From Chryseobacterium endalhagicum (GTDB lineage Bacteria > Bacteroidota > Bacteroidia > Flavobacteriales > Weeksellaceae): DNA of 64,000 nucleotides. A model generated the notes under the pieces. It saw only the letters and a list, made by a program, of their open reading frames with translations. It was not told where the DNA came from and searched no databases. Made by a program: the position numbers and the translations under genes. Numbering within the stretch: the first letter of the stretch is position 1; every line of letters begins with the position of its first letter. Positions 40,707-49,562 of the stretch are shown one piece after another. The DNA is taken from the NCBI RefSeq assembly GCF_016745235.1, contig NZ_JAELVM010000002.1, positions 930,001 through 994,000 of the forward strand, read 5' to 3'.

Positions 40707-41012
40707 ATGTCACAAAGAATCAGAATAAAACTAAAATCTTACGATTACAACTTGGTAGACAAGTCTGCTGAGAAAATCGTAAAAACGGTAAAGGCTACTG
40801 GTGCTGTTGTAAACGGTCCAATTCCATTGCCTACTAATAAGAGAATCTTCACAGTGTTGAGATCTCCGCACGTAAACAAGAAGGCAAGAGAGCAGTTCCA
40901 GTTATCAGCTCACAAGAGACTGATGGATATCTACTCTTCTTCTTCTAAAACTGTTGATGCTCTAATGAAATTAGAACTTCCTTCAGGAGTAGACGTTGAA
41001 ATTAAAGTGTGA
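40707..41012 (+). CDS. rpsJ: 30S ribosomal protein S10
   Basis: A 101-residue protein of normal length ([21 protein letters not shown] ... [20 protein letters not shown]), also the NusE partner in antitermination. Normally it opens the S10 operon directly before rplC. Here a strong terminator follows and rplC lies 16 kb away, so it is the last gene of the str operon. Confidence 0.97.
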   Translation: MSQRIRIKLKSYDYNLVDKSAEKIVKTVKATGAVVNGPIPLPTNKRIFTVLRSPHVNKKAREQFQLSAHKRLMDIYSSSSKTVDALMKLELPSGVDVEIKV

Positions 41013-41039
41013 TAATTGCATACTTTGCAATGATTATAG

Positions 41040-41071
41040 AATCCGTTCCTTTTTAGGGACGGATTTTTTTG
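41040..41071 (+). terminator. Terminator after rpsJ
   Basis: A 10-bp stem (41040-41049 with 41056-41065, one T-G pair), loop TTTTTA, then at least seven T. It cuts the str/S10 transcript after rpsJ. Confidence 0.92.
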
Positions 41072-41277
41072 TGTTTTATCTATTTCACTTCCCACACCCA
41101 TAATGTTAATTTTTTCCTGATACATTTATAATAGGAGGAGATCTTTATATCCTCCCTACTGCATCTGTAGGCTCATTGATATTCTGATAATGATTACTCA
41201 AATCAAGGTGAGATATATCACTTTGAATCATTTATTTAGAATCAATAAAAATAATAATTTTGCAAAAAAGTTATCAG

Positions 41278-43461
41278 ATGAATAAAGTAGTATCCTTTTC
41301 TCTGCTTGTATTGGGTGGGGTTTTTGTAAACGCACAGCAAGTGAATGATTCTATTAAAAAATCAAAAGAGATTGATGAAGTAGAGTTATTTGGTGAAAAA
41401 AAGAAACAGCCGGAAGGGCTTGAAGCCATTACCAGGCTGCCTTTAAAAACCAGAGACCAGATCCAGAGTATTTCCGTGATCTCCTATAAAGTAATTGAAG
41501 ATCTTGGAGGATTAACAGTAACAGATGTTGCTAAAAATATCCCGGGAGTTACCCAGTTCGGAAGCTACGGAGGTACCAGAGAAAGTATGTCCATAAGAGG
41601 TTACCGTGGAGTTCCTGTTTTGAAAAACGGGGTTCAGATGGATTCGGATTTCCGTACAGCAGCCATGATTACAGATATGCAGGGTGTGGAAAGTATCCAG
41701 GTGATTAAAGGTTCTGCTGCCGTAACGCAGGGAATCGGGGACGGGCTTGGTTCTGCAGGTGGAGTAATCAATGTAGTAACCAAAGTTCCTAAATTCATCA
41801 ATCAAACCAATGTAGGGTTCAGATATGGAAGCTGGGACTTTTACAGACCGACGGTAGATTTCCAGAGAGTACTGGATTCTCAGGGTAAAATAGCCGTGAG
41901 ATTAAATGCAGCTTATCAGGATAACAACAGCTTCAGAAGATTCATCAATACAGACCGTATTTATGTAAATCCATCCATTGCCATCCGTCCTGATGACAAG
42001 ACGGAAATTGTGGTTGAAATGGATTATATGCACAATAATACTACACCGGACAGAGGAACGGTAAACCTTGCGAAAGGAGATGTGGAAGCCATTTACAAAA
42101 TGCCGGACAGAAAGTTTCTGGGCTTTGCTTCAGATAATGCGAAAACCGAGACATTCAATTTCTCTACTACAGTATCAAGAAAGCTTACCGACAAGTTAAA
42201 GTTAAGAGCATCCTATATGAGTTCTTCTTACCAGTCTGAGATTACCGGCGCGGCTTTGGCTCCTGTGAATAGAAACAATCCGAATGAATTACGTGACAGA
42301 ACACTGACCAGATCAGACAGAGAAGATTTGAATAAAGTTTTCCAGTTTGACTTTATCGGGGCAGATGTGATGACCGGTTTTATGAAGCATACCTTCCAGG
42401 CCGGATTTGACTGGAAAGAATCTAATGTTACAACAACATCCTATAAAGCCAAAACAGTAGACAGAATTAATGTTTTGAATGATATCAATAATGTTCTGCC
42501 TTCAAATATCGATCCGGATAACTTTAGCCTGATTGATAAAAATCCGGTAGTGAATGCTGTAGCTCCTACCATGGGATTAATGGCTCAGGATGTTATTACT
42601 TTCAATAAATATATCAAAGCTCACTTAGGTGTTCGTTACAGCCAGTTAATTGGTTCTGATAAGGAAAAAGATTTTGCATGGAACCCATCATTGGGAATTA
42701 TGATTTCTCCTGTTGAAAACATGAATATTTTTGGATCTTACACAAGTACAACATCCTTGAGAAGTTCAAATAATGCATTACTTGGAGGCGGTACTGTTGG
42801 AGCATCTACCACAAAACAGTGGGAAGCCGGAATAAAATCTGACTGGTTGAATGAAAGACTAAGATTCAATGTAACCTTCTTTGATATCAATACCGATAAT
42901 TTATCTTATGAATTGTTGAAAGACGGAAACAGTACAGGAATTTATGCAATGGCCGGAGAGTTAAGAAGAAAAGGAATGGAAATCGAATTGATCGGAAAAA
43001 TCCTTCCTAATCTACAGGTAATGACCGGATGGGCTTATGTAGATGCTCAATATCAGGATAGTCCTTCGTTTGTCAATGGTTCGGCACCTATCAATACACC
43101 TAAACATTCTGCTAATGCATGGCTGAATTATAAATTTAATGAAGGAGCGCTGACAGGACTTGATGTAGGAGCTGGTATCTACTACGTAGGAAACAGACCT
43201 GTTGATGATTATAAACAAATCTATACCAATGCAGAGAATGGCCACGTAAACGGAACCCAGCCAGGTGAAAGACCTTTCAATATGCCGGAATATACTACCG
43301 TTGACGCTCAGATTGGCTATACCTTCAAAAATGGAATGGGACTGAGAGGTTTCTTCAACAACATTTTTGATACGGTAGGGTATAATTCTTACTTCAGAGG
43401 CGGCTATATCGATCAGATCCAGCCAAGAAACTTTGCGGTACAGGTAAATTATAAATTCTAA
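41278..43461 (+). CDS. TonB-dependent siderophore receptor
   Basis: About 727 residues from the ATG at 41278 (a TTG six codons upstream would lie on the -7 box TAATTTTG). Signal peptide ends VFVNAQQ. The plug is of the siderophore type: RDQIQSISVISYKVIEDLG, SMSIRGYRGVPVLKNGVQMD, and GVESIQVIKGSAAVTQG. The barrel ends QPRNFAVQVNYKF with a terminal Phe. It imports a ferric siderophore through TonB; ferrichrome- or hydroxamate-type substrates are common for this branch but not readable here. The next gene, a small lipoprotein, follows by 18 bp, and PepSY and iron-permease-like genes lie downstream. Confidence 0.9.
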   Translation: MNKVVSFSLLVLGGVFVNAQQVNDSIKKSKEIDEVELFGEKKKQPEGLEAITRLPLKTRDQIQSISVISYKVIEDLGGLTVTDVAKNIPGVTQFGSYGGTRESMSIRGYRGVPVLKNGVQMDSDFRTAAMITDMQGVESIQVIKGSAAVTQGIGDGLGSAGGVINVVTKVPKFINQTNVGFRYGSWDFYRPTVDFQRVLDSQGKIAVRLNAAYQDNNSFRRFINTDRIYVNPSIAIRPDDKTEIVVEMDYMHNNTTPDRGTVNLAKGDVEAIYKMPDRKFLGFASDNAKTETFNFSTTVSRKLTDKLKLRASYMSSSYQSEITGAALAPVNRNNPNELRDRTLTRSDREDLNKVFQFDFIGADVMTGFMKHTFQAGFDWKESNVTTTSYKAKTVDRINVLNDINNVLPSNIDPDNFSLIDKNPVVNAVAPTMGLMAQDVITFNKYIKAHLGVRYSQLIGSDKEKDFAWNPSLGIMISPVENMNIFGSYTSTTSLRSSNNALLGGGTVGASTTKQWEAGIKSDWLNERLRFNVTFFDINTDNLSYELLKDGNSTGIYAMAGELRRKGMEIELIGKILPNLQVMTGWAYVDAQYQDSPSFVNGSAPINTPKHSANAWLNYKFNEGALTGLDVGAGIYYVGNRPVDDYKQIYTNAENGHVNGTQPGERPFNMPEYTTVDAQIGYTFKNGMGLRGFFNNIFDTVGYNSYFRGGYIDQIQPRNFAVQVNYKF

Positions 43462-43479
43462 TTATCAAAATCATTTATT

Positions 43480-44097
43480 ATGAAAAGTATAAAAACAGTA
43501 TTCCTAGCCCTGGCTCTTGGTGCAATATTCACTGCATGTTCCGGAGATAAGAAGAAAGGCATTGATTATAACCAGTTCAAAACTGAAGTTCAGCTTACCC
43601 CGGATCAGGTGAAAAGCTTTGACGAGATCACGAAAAAATACCAGGATCTTCAGGAGCAGAACTTCGAGGCTGCAAAAGCTCAGGGAGGAAATATGGACAG
43701 AGTGGCTCTTGGAATAAAAAATGAAGAACTGAGAGCGCAGCAGTCTCTTGAAATGGCAAAAGTTCTTGATGCTCCGCAAATGGAAAAATTCAACAAATTC
43801 GTTGATGAGAATTCAAGAAAAAGACCAAGATATGACAACGCCCTGCTTGAAAGAATCAAAACGGAAGGCCAGCTTTCAGAAGATGAATTCAAAGTGGTGA
43901 ATGCAGCAAACGATGCATTTGAAAAAGCATTCAATGATGCCCATGATGTATACCACGGGAATAATGATCTTGCCAAAGAATACTGGGAAAAATTTGATGC
44001 CCAGAGAAAAGCGGCTATTCAGAAAGCACTTACCCCGGAGCATTATGCTAAATTTGAAGAGATCGTAAAAGACATTCAATTCAAAGGAAGAAAATAA
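43480..44097 (+). CDS. Helical lipoprotein next to the siderophore receptor
   Basis: A 205-residue lipoprotein (lipobox IFTACSG, Cys20). The mature part is helical and charged, with repeated helix starts of the LTPDQVKSFDEITKKYQ and ALTPEHYAKFEEI form that recall the LTXXQ helices of Spy/CpxP chaperones, though no match is claimed. It sits 18 bp after the receptor gene, so it is likely co-transcribed and could assist uptake or protect the envelope. A tandem repeat array follows it. Confidence 0.72.
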   Translation: MKSIKTVFLALALGAIFTACSGDKKKGIDYNQFKTEVQLTPDQVKSFDEITKKYQDLQEQNFEAAKAQGGNMDRVALGIKNEELRAQQSLEMAKVLDAPQMEKFNKFVDENSRKRPRYDNALLERIKTEGQLSEDEFKVVNAANDAFEKAFNDAHDVYHGNNDLAKEYWEKFDAQRKAAIQKALTPEHYAKFEEIVKDIQFKGRK

Positions 44098-44195
44098 ACA
44101 ATTAGACATTCATATCAAATTTTAATTAGAGAACATTAAGGCAGTACTCCTGTCTTAATGTTTTTGCTGTTAAGTGAATGATGCCGGAAATTGAA

Positions 44196-44552
44196 ATGTC
44201 AATGGTGAATTTTTGCTTCGCAAGTGAATGGTGAATTTTTACAACGACGACTTTCAGTTGTAAGTATGAAACCCCGGAACCCGGAAACCCGCAACAGAAA
44301 AAATGTCAATGGTGAATTTTGCTTCGCAGGTGAATGGTGAATTTTTACAACAACGCTTTTCAGTTGTAAGTATGGAATCCCGAAACCCGCACCCCGCAAC
44401 AAACAATGTCAATAGTGAATATTGCTCCGCAAGTGAATGGTGAATTTTTACAACAACGCTTTTCAGTTGTAAGTATGGAATCCCGAAACCCGCACCCCGC
44501 AACAGAAAAATGTCAATAGTGAATATTGCTCCGCAAGTGAATGGTGACTTCG
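44196..44552. repeat. Tandem array of a roughly 105-bp unit
   Basis: Three full units start at 44196, 44303 and 44406 (lengths 107, 103 and 104 bp), and a fourth partial unit at 44510. Each reads ATGTCAATGGTGAATTTTGC, then a short GTGAATGGTGAA repeat, then an inverted repeat TTACAAC ... GTTGTAA, then CCCGAAACCCGCACCCCGCA. The last two full copies are nearly identical. It fills most of the 567-bp gap before the PepSY gene; a related CCCGAAACCCGCACCCCG word sits at 44637, just before that gene. Confidence 0.9.
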
Positions 44553-44664
44553 AACCCCTCAGCCACCACCTCCAACACGTATCTCACATCGCGCAACTAA
44601 CAACCAGCAACCAGCAACTTTCAACCTTCCACCCCAAAACCCGAAACCCGCACCCCGAAACTCA

Positions 44665-45855
44665 ATGAAACCACTATTTAAAAGTCTCTATCGGAAAAGA
44701 AGAAAAAATGAATCCTTCATTAAATATCTGATGTGGATCATCCATCTTTGGCTGGGCTTGCTGTCGAGTATCATTGTATTCGTAATGTGTCTTACCGGAT
44801 GTCTGTATGCTTTCAAAAATCAGATCATTGATCTTTACAACAGGGATAAGGTATATATCAATTCAAGCCCGGGAGCTTCACAAAGTCCGGACCGGATTCA
44901 GGTTGCATTACTCAAAGAAGGGAAAGAACTTACGGCAATGCTTATTCCCGAAAGTAAAAACAGGAGCTATGTGGTTTCCTACCGGGAAAATAATTTAGAT
45001 AAAAGTTCATACTACAATCCATATACAGGAAAAATTCTCGGACAGGCAGATACGGGAGCGAATCGTTTTTTTGAAGTGGTTCTCGATATCCACAGAAACC
45101 TGATGATGGGAAATGCCGGAAGACAGATCGTAGGAGCATCTGTACTCATATTCTGCCTGCTTCTTATTTCCGGACTGATCCTTTGGCTGCCTAAAAAACT
45201 GAAGTTCCTGAAACAGGGTCTGACCGTAAAGTTCAAAGCAAAATTTCAGCGGGTGAATTACGATCTTCACAATACACTGGGTTTTTATACTTTCCTGATA
45301 CTCTTTTTCATAGCGGTTACGGGATTGTATGTGACGTATCCATGGGTGAAGAATGCGCTTATCATAAGTCTGGGTGGTTCCTCCATTAACCAGATTGCTG
45401 AAGAAAAAAATGACGATGCCTTCGGAGGACTTCTTGAAGATATGCTTCAGAAGCAGGATGAAAAAAAGGATCTGAAAAATACGGCTTCCGCTTCCATAGA
45501 CAAAATCCTGGAACTTGCCGATAAACAGCTTCCTTATACGGCTGTGACCAGTATAGAACTCCCGAATAAAGAAAATCCGAGATATGTAGTCATTAAAACG
45601 AATACCCAGAATTTCCTTGGAATGATGCTTCCGGATGAAGTTACTTTTGATAAGACCGGAGTTTTTAAAACCAAAGAATTATTTTCAGACCAGCCATTGA
45701 ACAAACAGTTTACGGCTTTGGCAAAACCACTCCATACCGGAGAAATCATGGGACTGCCAAGTATTATTCTGTATTTCATCGTTTCACTTATTGGGTGCTC
45801 TTTACCCGTGACCGGATTCCTGATCTGGTGGCACAGGTTTAGGAAAACGAAGTGA
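44665..45855 (+). CDS. PepSY-TM family membrane protein (iron-associated)
   Basis: A 396-residue inner-membrane protein with four transmembrane helices (about 22-48, 152-175, 208-230 and 365-388) around a periplasmic PepSY-like domain (about 75-145, and a second at 275-345). The helix-1 HLWLGLLSSIIVFVMCLTGC and the later DIHRNLMMG and NYDLHNTLGFY, each with conserved His, match the PepSY_TM family, which is often next to siderophore receptors and linked to ferric-siderophore reduction by heme. Together with the receptor upstream, an iron-reduction role is likely. The repeat array lies before it, so independent transcription is possible. Confidence 0.88.
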   Translation: MKPLFKSLYRKRRKNESFIKYLMWIIHLWLGLLSSIIVFVMCLTGCLYAFKNQIIDLYNRDKVYINSSPGASQSPDRIQVALLKEGKELTAMLIPESKNRSYVVSYRENNLDKSSYYNPYTGKILGQADTGANRFFEVVLDIHRNLMMGNAGRQIVGASVLIFCLLLISGLILWLPKKLKFLKQGLTVKFKAKFQRVNYDLHNTLGFYTFLILFFIAVTGLYVTYPWVKNALIISLGGSSINQIAEEKNDDAFGGLLEDMLQKQDEKKDLKNTASASIDKILELADKQLPYTAVTSIELPNKENPRYVVIKTNTQNFLGMMLPDEVTFDKTGVFKTKELFSDQPLNKQFTALAKPLHTGEIMGLPSIILYFIVSLIGCSLPVTGFLIWWHRFRKTK

Positions 45856-45867
45856 GAATGGGTAAGG

Positions 45868-46106
45868 ATGTCAGGATGCTGGGAGAGGGAAGTTTATTGA
45901 AGACGAAGCCATAACTTGTCTTCCTTTTGAACTACTTTATTAGGTTCCTGATTTTAGTATATTAATAGGATAAAAATCTGCATAATCCGCCCAATCCGCG
46001 CGAGATAAAGAAAACCAATCTGAACACTTCCTTCAAAAAGACAACCATAGCCTCACCGCGAAATACTAGCTCCCATCTTCAGACTTCCATCCTCCATCCC
46101 GGAATT
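45868..46106. repeat. Diverged MITE-like inverted-repeat region
   Basis: The 317-bp gap has no gene. Its left part (GGATGCTGGGAGAGGGAAGT, near 45884) and right part (CCATCTTCAGACTTCCATCC, near 46073) are imperfect inverted copies of the GAAGCTGGAAG family seen at 10604, 24751 and 29308. The middle is not recognised. Confidence 0.5.
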
Positions 46107-46172
46107 ATCCCAACTTTCTTACTCCCGGTTCAAGTTAATTCAATACATTTAATCATTAAAAGAATCAACGCT

Positions 46173-46673
46173 ATGAGCCACAAGAACAACAATCTGTTTG
46201 AAAAATTTTCAGACTGGGCCACTAAATTCACCGGAAGTTCATATGCATTTATCGGAGCGGTGCTTGTTGTACTGGTGTGGGCCGTTTCAGGACCCGTTTT
46301 TGACTATTCCGAAACCTGGCAGCTCGTGATCAATACAGGAACTACCATTATTACTTTCCTGATGGTGTTTTTAATTCAGAAAGCACAAAACAAAGATTCA
46401 AAAGCTATACAGATTAAACTGAATGAGCTGATTGCCGCACACGAAAAAGCCAGTAACCGGATTGTAGACATTGAAGATCTCACTGAAAAAGAACTGGATC
46501 AGCTTCATCACTATTACGAAGAATTGGCCAGATTTGCCAAAGAAGATGCAGATATCCATACTTCCCATTCCATAGATGCAGCCCAGCGGAATCAGGATTA
46601 CAAATATGAATTCTTTAAACGGAAACACGAAGAATGGCTTCAGAAAAAGGAACAAAAAAAGGAATCGCAATGA
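46173..46673 (+). CDS. Low-affinity iron permease-like small membrane protein
   Basis: A 166-residue protein with two transmembrane helices (about 20-42 and 48-70) and a cytoplasmic, charged C-terminal region (about 75-166). The pattern FSDWATKFTGSSYAFI, then AVLVVLVWAVSGPVF and then DSKAIQIKLNELIAA, matches the low-affinity iron permease (Fet4-like) family of bacteria; actual iron transport is uncertain. It is the last gene of the iron cluster. Its terminator overlaps its stop codon. Confidence 0.82.
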   Translation: MSHKNNNLFEKFSDWATKFTGSSYAFIGAVLVVLVWAVSGPVFDYSETWQLVINTGTTIITFLMVFLIQKAQNKDSKAIQIKLNELIAAHEKASNRIVDIEDLTEKELDQLHHYYEELARFAKEDADIHTSHSIDAAQRNQDYKYEFFKRKHEEWLQKKEQKKESQ

Positions 46674-46686
46674 TTCCTTTTTTTAT
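46654..46686 (+). terminator. Terminator overlapping the stop codon of the iron permease-like gene
   Basis: A 13-bp perfect stem (46654-46666 with 46672-46684), loop GCAAT, and a T tail. The TGA stop codon (46671-46673) lies in the hairpin, and the left arm encodes the last lysines. The A run makes it function on the minus strand too, for the convergent gene. Confidence 0.82.
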
Positions 46687-46705
46687 TAGTATATAATTGT
46701 TGAAA

Positions 46706-49438
46706 TTATTTTCTCAGAAAATACCCGAAATAGCTGCAGCTTCCTGACAGTCCTTTCATCGTTTCCGTATCTGAATACTGGGATTTCAGTTGCGCAAAAT
46801 ACGTTCTGTATTTTTCATTTCTGATGTTGTCCAGTTCAGTCTGATGCGCCTTCTCCTTTTCAGAATACTGCGGATCCGAATAATTAATGGTCGCTGTATT
46901 TTTCGCTTCGTACTGGTAATATTTACCCTGTTCTGCGCTGGCCATCTGGAAAAGAACCCTTGCTCTTTGCTCCTTGTCCTTTGAAAGTTTCAGCGTTTTT
47001 TGATAATAATTGATTGCCAGATCGAAATTGTCCGGTTCAATATAAGTAGTATAAAGGAAGTTTTTATAATAATACTTGTAAGGATTTTTTCGGTCCGTGT
47101 TCCAGAAATCATACTTTCCGCCGTTGCTGTTGTCGATGTCCATTACAAACAACTGACGGTAATATCCTAAGCTGGAAGTATTGTATAAAAGGTTTCCGAT
47201 CAGCTGGCTGGCTTTAGCTGCTTTTTCATCAGCTCCCGCACTGATCTTTTTAAGCTGGATCAAAGCATCCGTCAGTTCCAGTTTGTTCATGCTGGCTTTA
47301 ATGAAAGGGAAGGCAGAATAGTCTTCAGCTTCCATACTTTCCGTTTCCGCACTTCCGAAACTTTCCCATACGTTATGCCCGAAAACAAGGTTCGAAATAT
47401 CCTTGAATCCGTTATATTCGCCGGCTGCATATTGTTTAGCCGTGATCTTTTCACCCTTATCGGTCCATTCATAATTAGTCCTTGGAATTCCGGCAAAGCC
47501 CTGAGCTTTTTCATAATAAGATTTCGCTTTTTCAAAATCAGCCTGTCTCATCGCTCTGTCACCATAAATCATGCTGAAGAAGGCATCAATATTTCCTACA
47601 CTGTCCATGTTTTTAGCAATGATCTGCTGTTCAAACTGGGTTTTGTTAGGCTTTCTGTAGAAATCCTCAACGCTTTTTACCAGACTTGAATTTGGGTTGT
47701 ACTGAAGATCAGACAGCTTGTTGCTCATCAGGAACGATTTTCCGTCTTCCCCCTGAAGGAAATAGCGGTTCGCCAGAACATCTTTAAGGAAATCCGCCGT
47801 AGAAGGTGCTTCACCGTAATAATCGTAATTCTCCGTGTTGGTGCTGTCTTTTTTTACTTCTTTTTTGATGAAATAGTCACTGTAGTTTTTCATTAAATGA
47901 TCCTCGTATTCCGCGTCTATTTTAGGATGGGAAACAATATCATTCAGGACTTTCATTCTTTTTATTTCTTCCAGATATTCAGGATTCGTAGTTTTGATCT
48001 CGTCCAGAATTTCAGCGCTGGCTTCATAGTCTTTTTTCAGGAATTTAAGATAAGCATCGGCGATCTGCCAGTATTCATCCTTTGATACTTTCTTGGTTTT
48101 CTCCGTGAACTTTTCCAGGTCATCCAGATAATCTTTGGTCTTATCATCATAGCCGTAGCCAGATTCCGTGTAGAAAGGAATTCTGTCCGGATTGTTCAGC
48201 AGCTCATCATTGCTGCGGTCGGCTTTATCCCCATTGGTGCTGTCCGATTTAGAACCTCCGAAAAGGTTTTTAAAGAATCTTACGATCTTTTGCCAGAACG
48301 AAAGTTTCTCCTCTTTTTTTACTTCTGTGGTTGTCGTTTTTGAATCTGCAGAACCGGTATCTTTATTGTGATCATCCGTATTTCCTTTTCGCATATACAC
48401 ATTGTCTGAGGCATCGGAAGTATAATAATAAATCGGAAGATAGCTTCTTTCCAGTTCATTGATGCTTCTTACCGCCATCACTTTCAGGATCTCAGAATCA
48501 GGGTTGATGTCGTACATTTTTTCCATGATGGGAATAGGATTCGAGAACCCTTCGTAGCCTAGCAGGAAATAAGCCATGTTCTTTTCATCGCTCGTGCCTG
48601 CCCGCTTCATGATATTGCTGAAAGAAGCCGTATCCGAAAGCTTCATCGATACAAAGGCAGATTCCTTACGGTCTTTACTGTTCATAAAAACCTGGAAGAA
48701 ATTCCAGTTCGCGTCAGCGTTCATCTCTTTCCCCCTCTGAGCTCCCGCCAGCTGATCAAGGGCCATAAAGTATACTGTCCCTTTCTGCTTGATGGGTTCT
48801 ATATAAGTTTTGAAAGCTTCCAGTGCGGCATCATAATTTCTGGTGTAATGGTTGAAACGGACCAGCTGATATCCGTAACGCTGTTTGATCTCCGGATTTC
48901 TTGTAGCGTTGTACAGAGACGTCAGAGCATTGACTGTTTTTGCATAATCAATGGAAGTGGCATTCACATCGCTTGAAGGACCATTCCCGTAAAAGGAATC
49001 CTTACTTTCCACATAATTAATGCTCATGTAAGGTTCCAGATACTTGGCTTCAATTAAATAATCGATGCCTTCTTTGTATTTCTGATAAAATCCAGTTCCC
49101 AGTTTCTGCAGCAGAGGATTGGAAGGACGGCCGTTTTTCAGCGCATTAAGATCATCCATGCTGATCTTGTAGACCAGGTTTTCAGTTTCTGCGTAGTTCA
49201 GCTGGTTATTGAAAAACTTTTTCCAGGTTTCAATATTGTCATCAGGAATCTGCATTCCTTTATAGTCACCATAAAACCTGTTGGAATAGGTAAGCAGGAA
49301 AGGGAGATAAGATTTATCCTTGATGATGCTCTGCGTAAACAGGTTGAAATATTCATAATCGGGGTCTGACCACGCGCACGCGTCAGATTTTGTATAAAAA
49401 AGCGATAGAACCGCCAGTGAAAGAATATACTTTTTCAT
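46706..49438 (-). CDS. Large secreted protein with TPR-like repeats, unknown
   Basis: A 910-residue exported protein with a signal peptide (LSLAVLSLFYTKSDAC). The mature part is all-helical and Tyr/Asn/Lys-rich, with TPR-like pairs (for example RYGYQLVRFNHYTRNYDAAL, YLKFLKKDYEASAEILDE, FEKAKSYYEKAQGFAG, NYYQKTLKLSKDKEQRARVL). A linker of about 60 residues (near 370-440) is rich in Ser, Asp and Lys and contains a short amphipathic Trp/Phe helix (SFWQKIVRFFKNLFGG). No family name is recognised. Similar long proteins of unknown function are seen in Flavobacteriia. A scaffold in the periplasm or at the cell surface is a guess. Confidence 0.7.
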   Translation of the reverse strand: MKKYILSLAVLSLFYTKSDACAWSDPDYEYFNLFTQSIIKDKSYLPFLLTYSNRFYGDYKGMQIPDDNIETWKKFFNNQLNYAETENLVYKISMDDLNALKNGRPSNPLLQKLGTGFYQKYKEGIDYLIEAKYLEPYMSINYVESKDSFYGNGPSSDVNATSIDYAKTVNALTSLYNATRNPEIKQRYGYQLVRFNHYTRNYDAALEAFKTYIEPIKQKGTVYFMALDQLAGAQRGKEMNADANWNFFQVFMNSKDRKESAFVSMKLSDTASFSNIMKRAGTSDEKNMAYFLLGYEGFSNPIPIMEKMYDINPDSEILKVMAVRSINELERSYLPIYYYTSDASDNVYMRKGNTDDHNKDTGSADSKTTTTEVKKEEKLSFWQKIVRFFKNLFGGSKSDSTNGDKADRSNDELLNNPDRIPFYTESGYGYDDKTKDYLDDLEKFTEKTKKVSKDEYWQIADAYLKFLKKDYEASAEILDEIKTTNPEYLEEIKRMKVLNDIVSHPKIDAEYEDHLMKNYSDYFIKKEVKKDSTNTENYDYYGEAPSTADFLKDVLANRYFLQGEDGKSFLMSNKLSDLQYNPNSSLVKSVEDFYRKPNKTQFEQQIIAKNMDSVGNIDAFFSMIYGDRAMRQADFEKAKSYYEKAQGFAGIPRTNYEWTDKGEKITAKQYAAGEYNGFKDISNLVFGHNVWESFGSAETESMEAEDYSAFPFIKASMNKLELTDALIQLKKISAGADEKAAKASQLIGNLLYNTSSLGYYRQLFVMDIDNSNGGKYDFWNTDRKNPYKYYYKNFLYTTYIEPDNFDLAINYYQKTLKLSKDKEQRARVLFQMASAEQGKYYQYEAKNTATINYSDPQYSEKEKAHQTELDNIRNEKYRTYFAQLKSQYSDTETMKGLSGSCSYFGYFLRK

Positions 49439-49562
49439 ATAGTTGGAGGGTGTTTTTATTTTAAATTAATGAATCAATAAATTCAAAGCTTTAATGCCTT
49501 GATGTATTTTTCAGCAGGATTTAAATGCTGCTTAATGTGCTCAATCTGCAGGAGATAAATCG

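Noticed and set aside
44199..44502. Two minus-strand frames of 67 and 82 codons with repeated protein sequence
   Set aside because: They are translations of the 105-bp tandem array; the unit length is not a stable multiple of 3 and neither has a start context.
44196..44552. CRISPR array
   Set aside because: The units are about 105 bp with no short repeat-spacer pattern, and the whole unit repeats; no cas genes are near.
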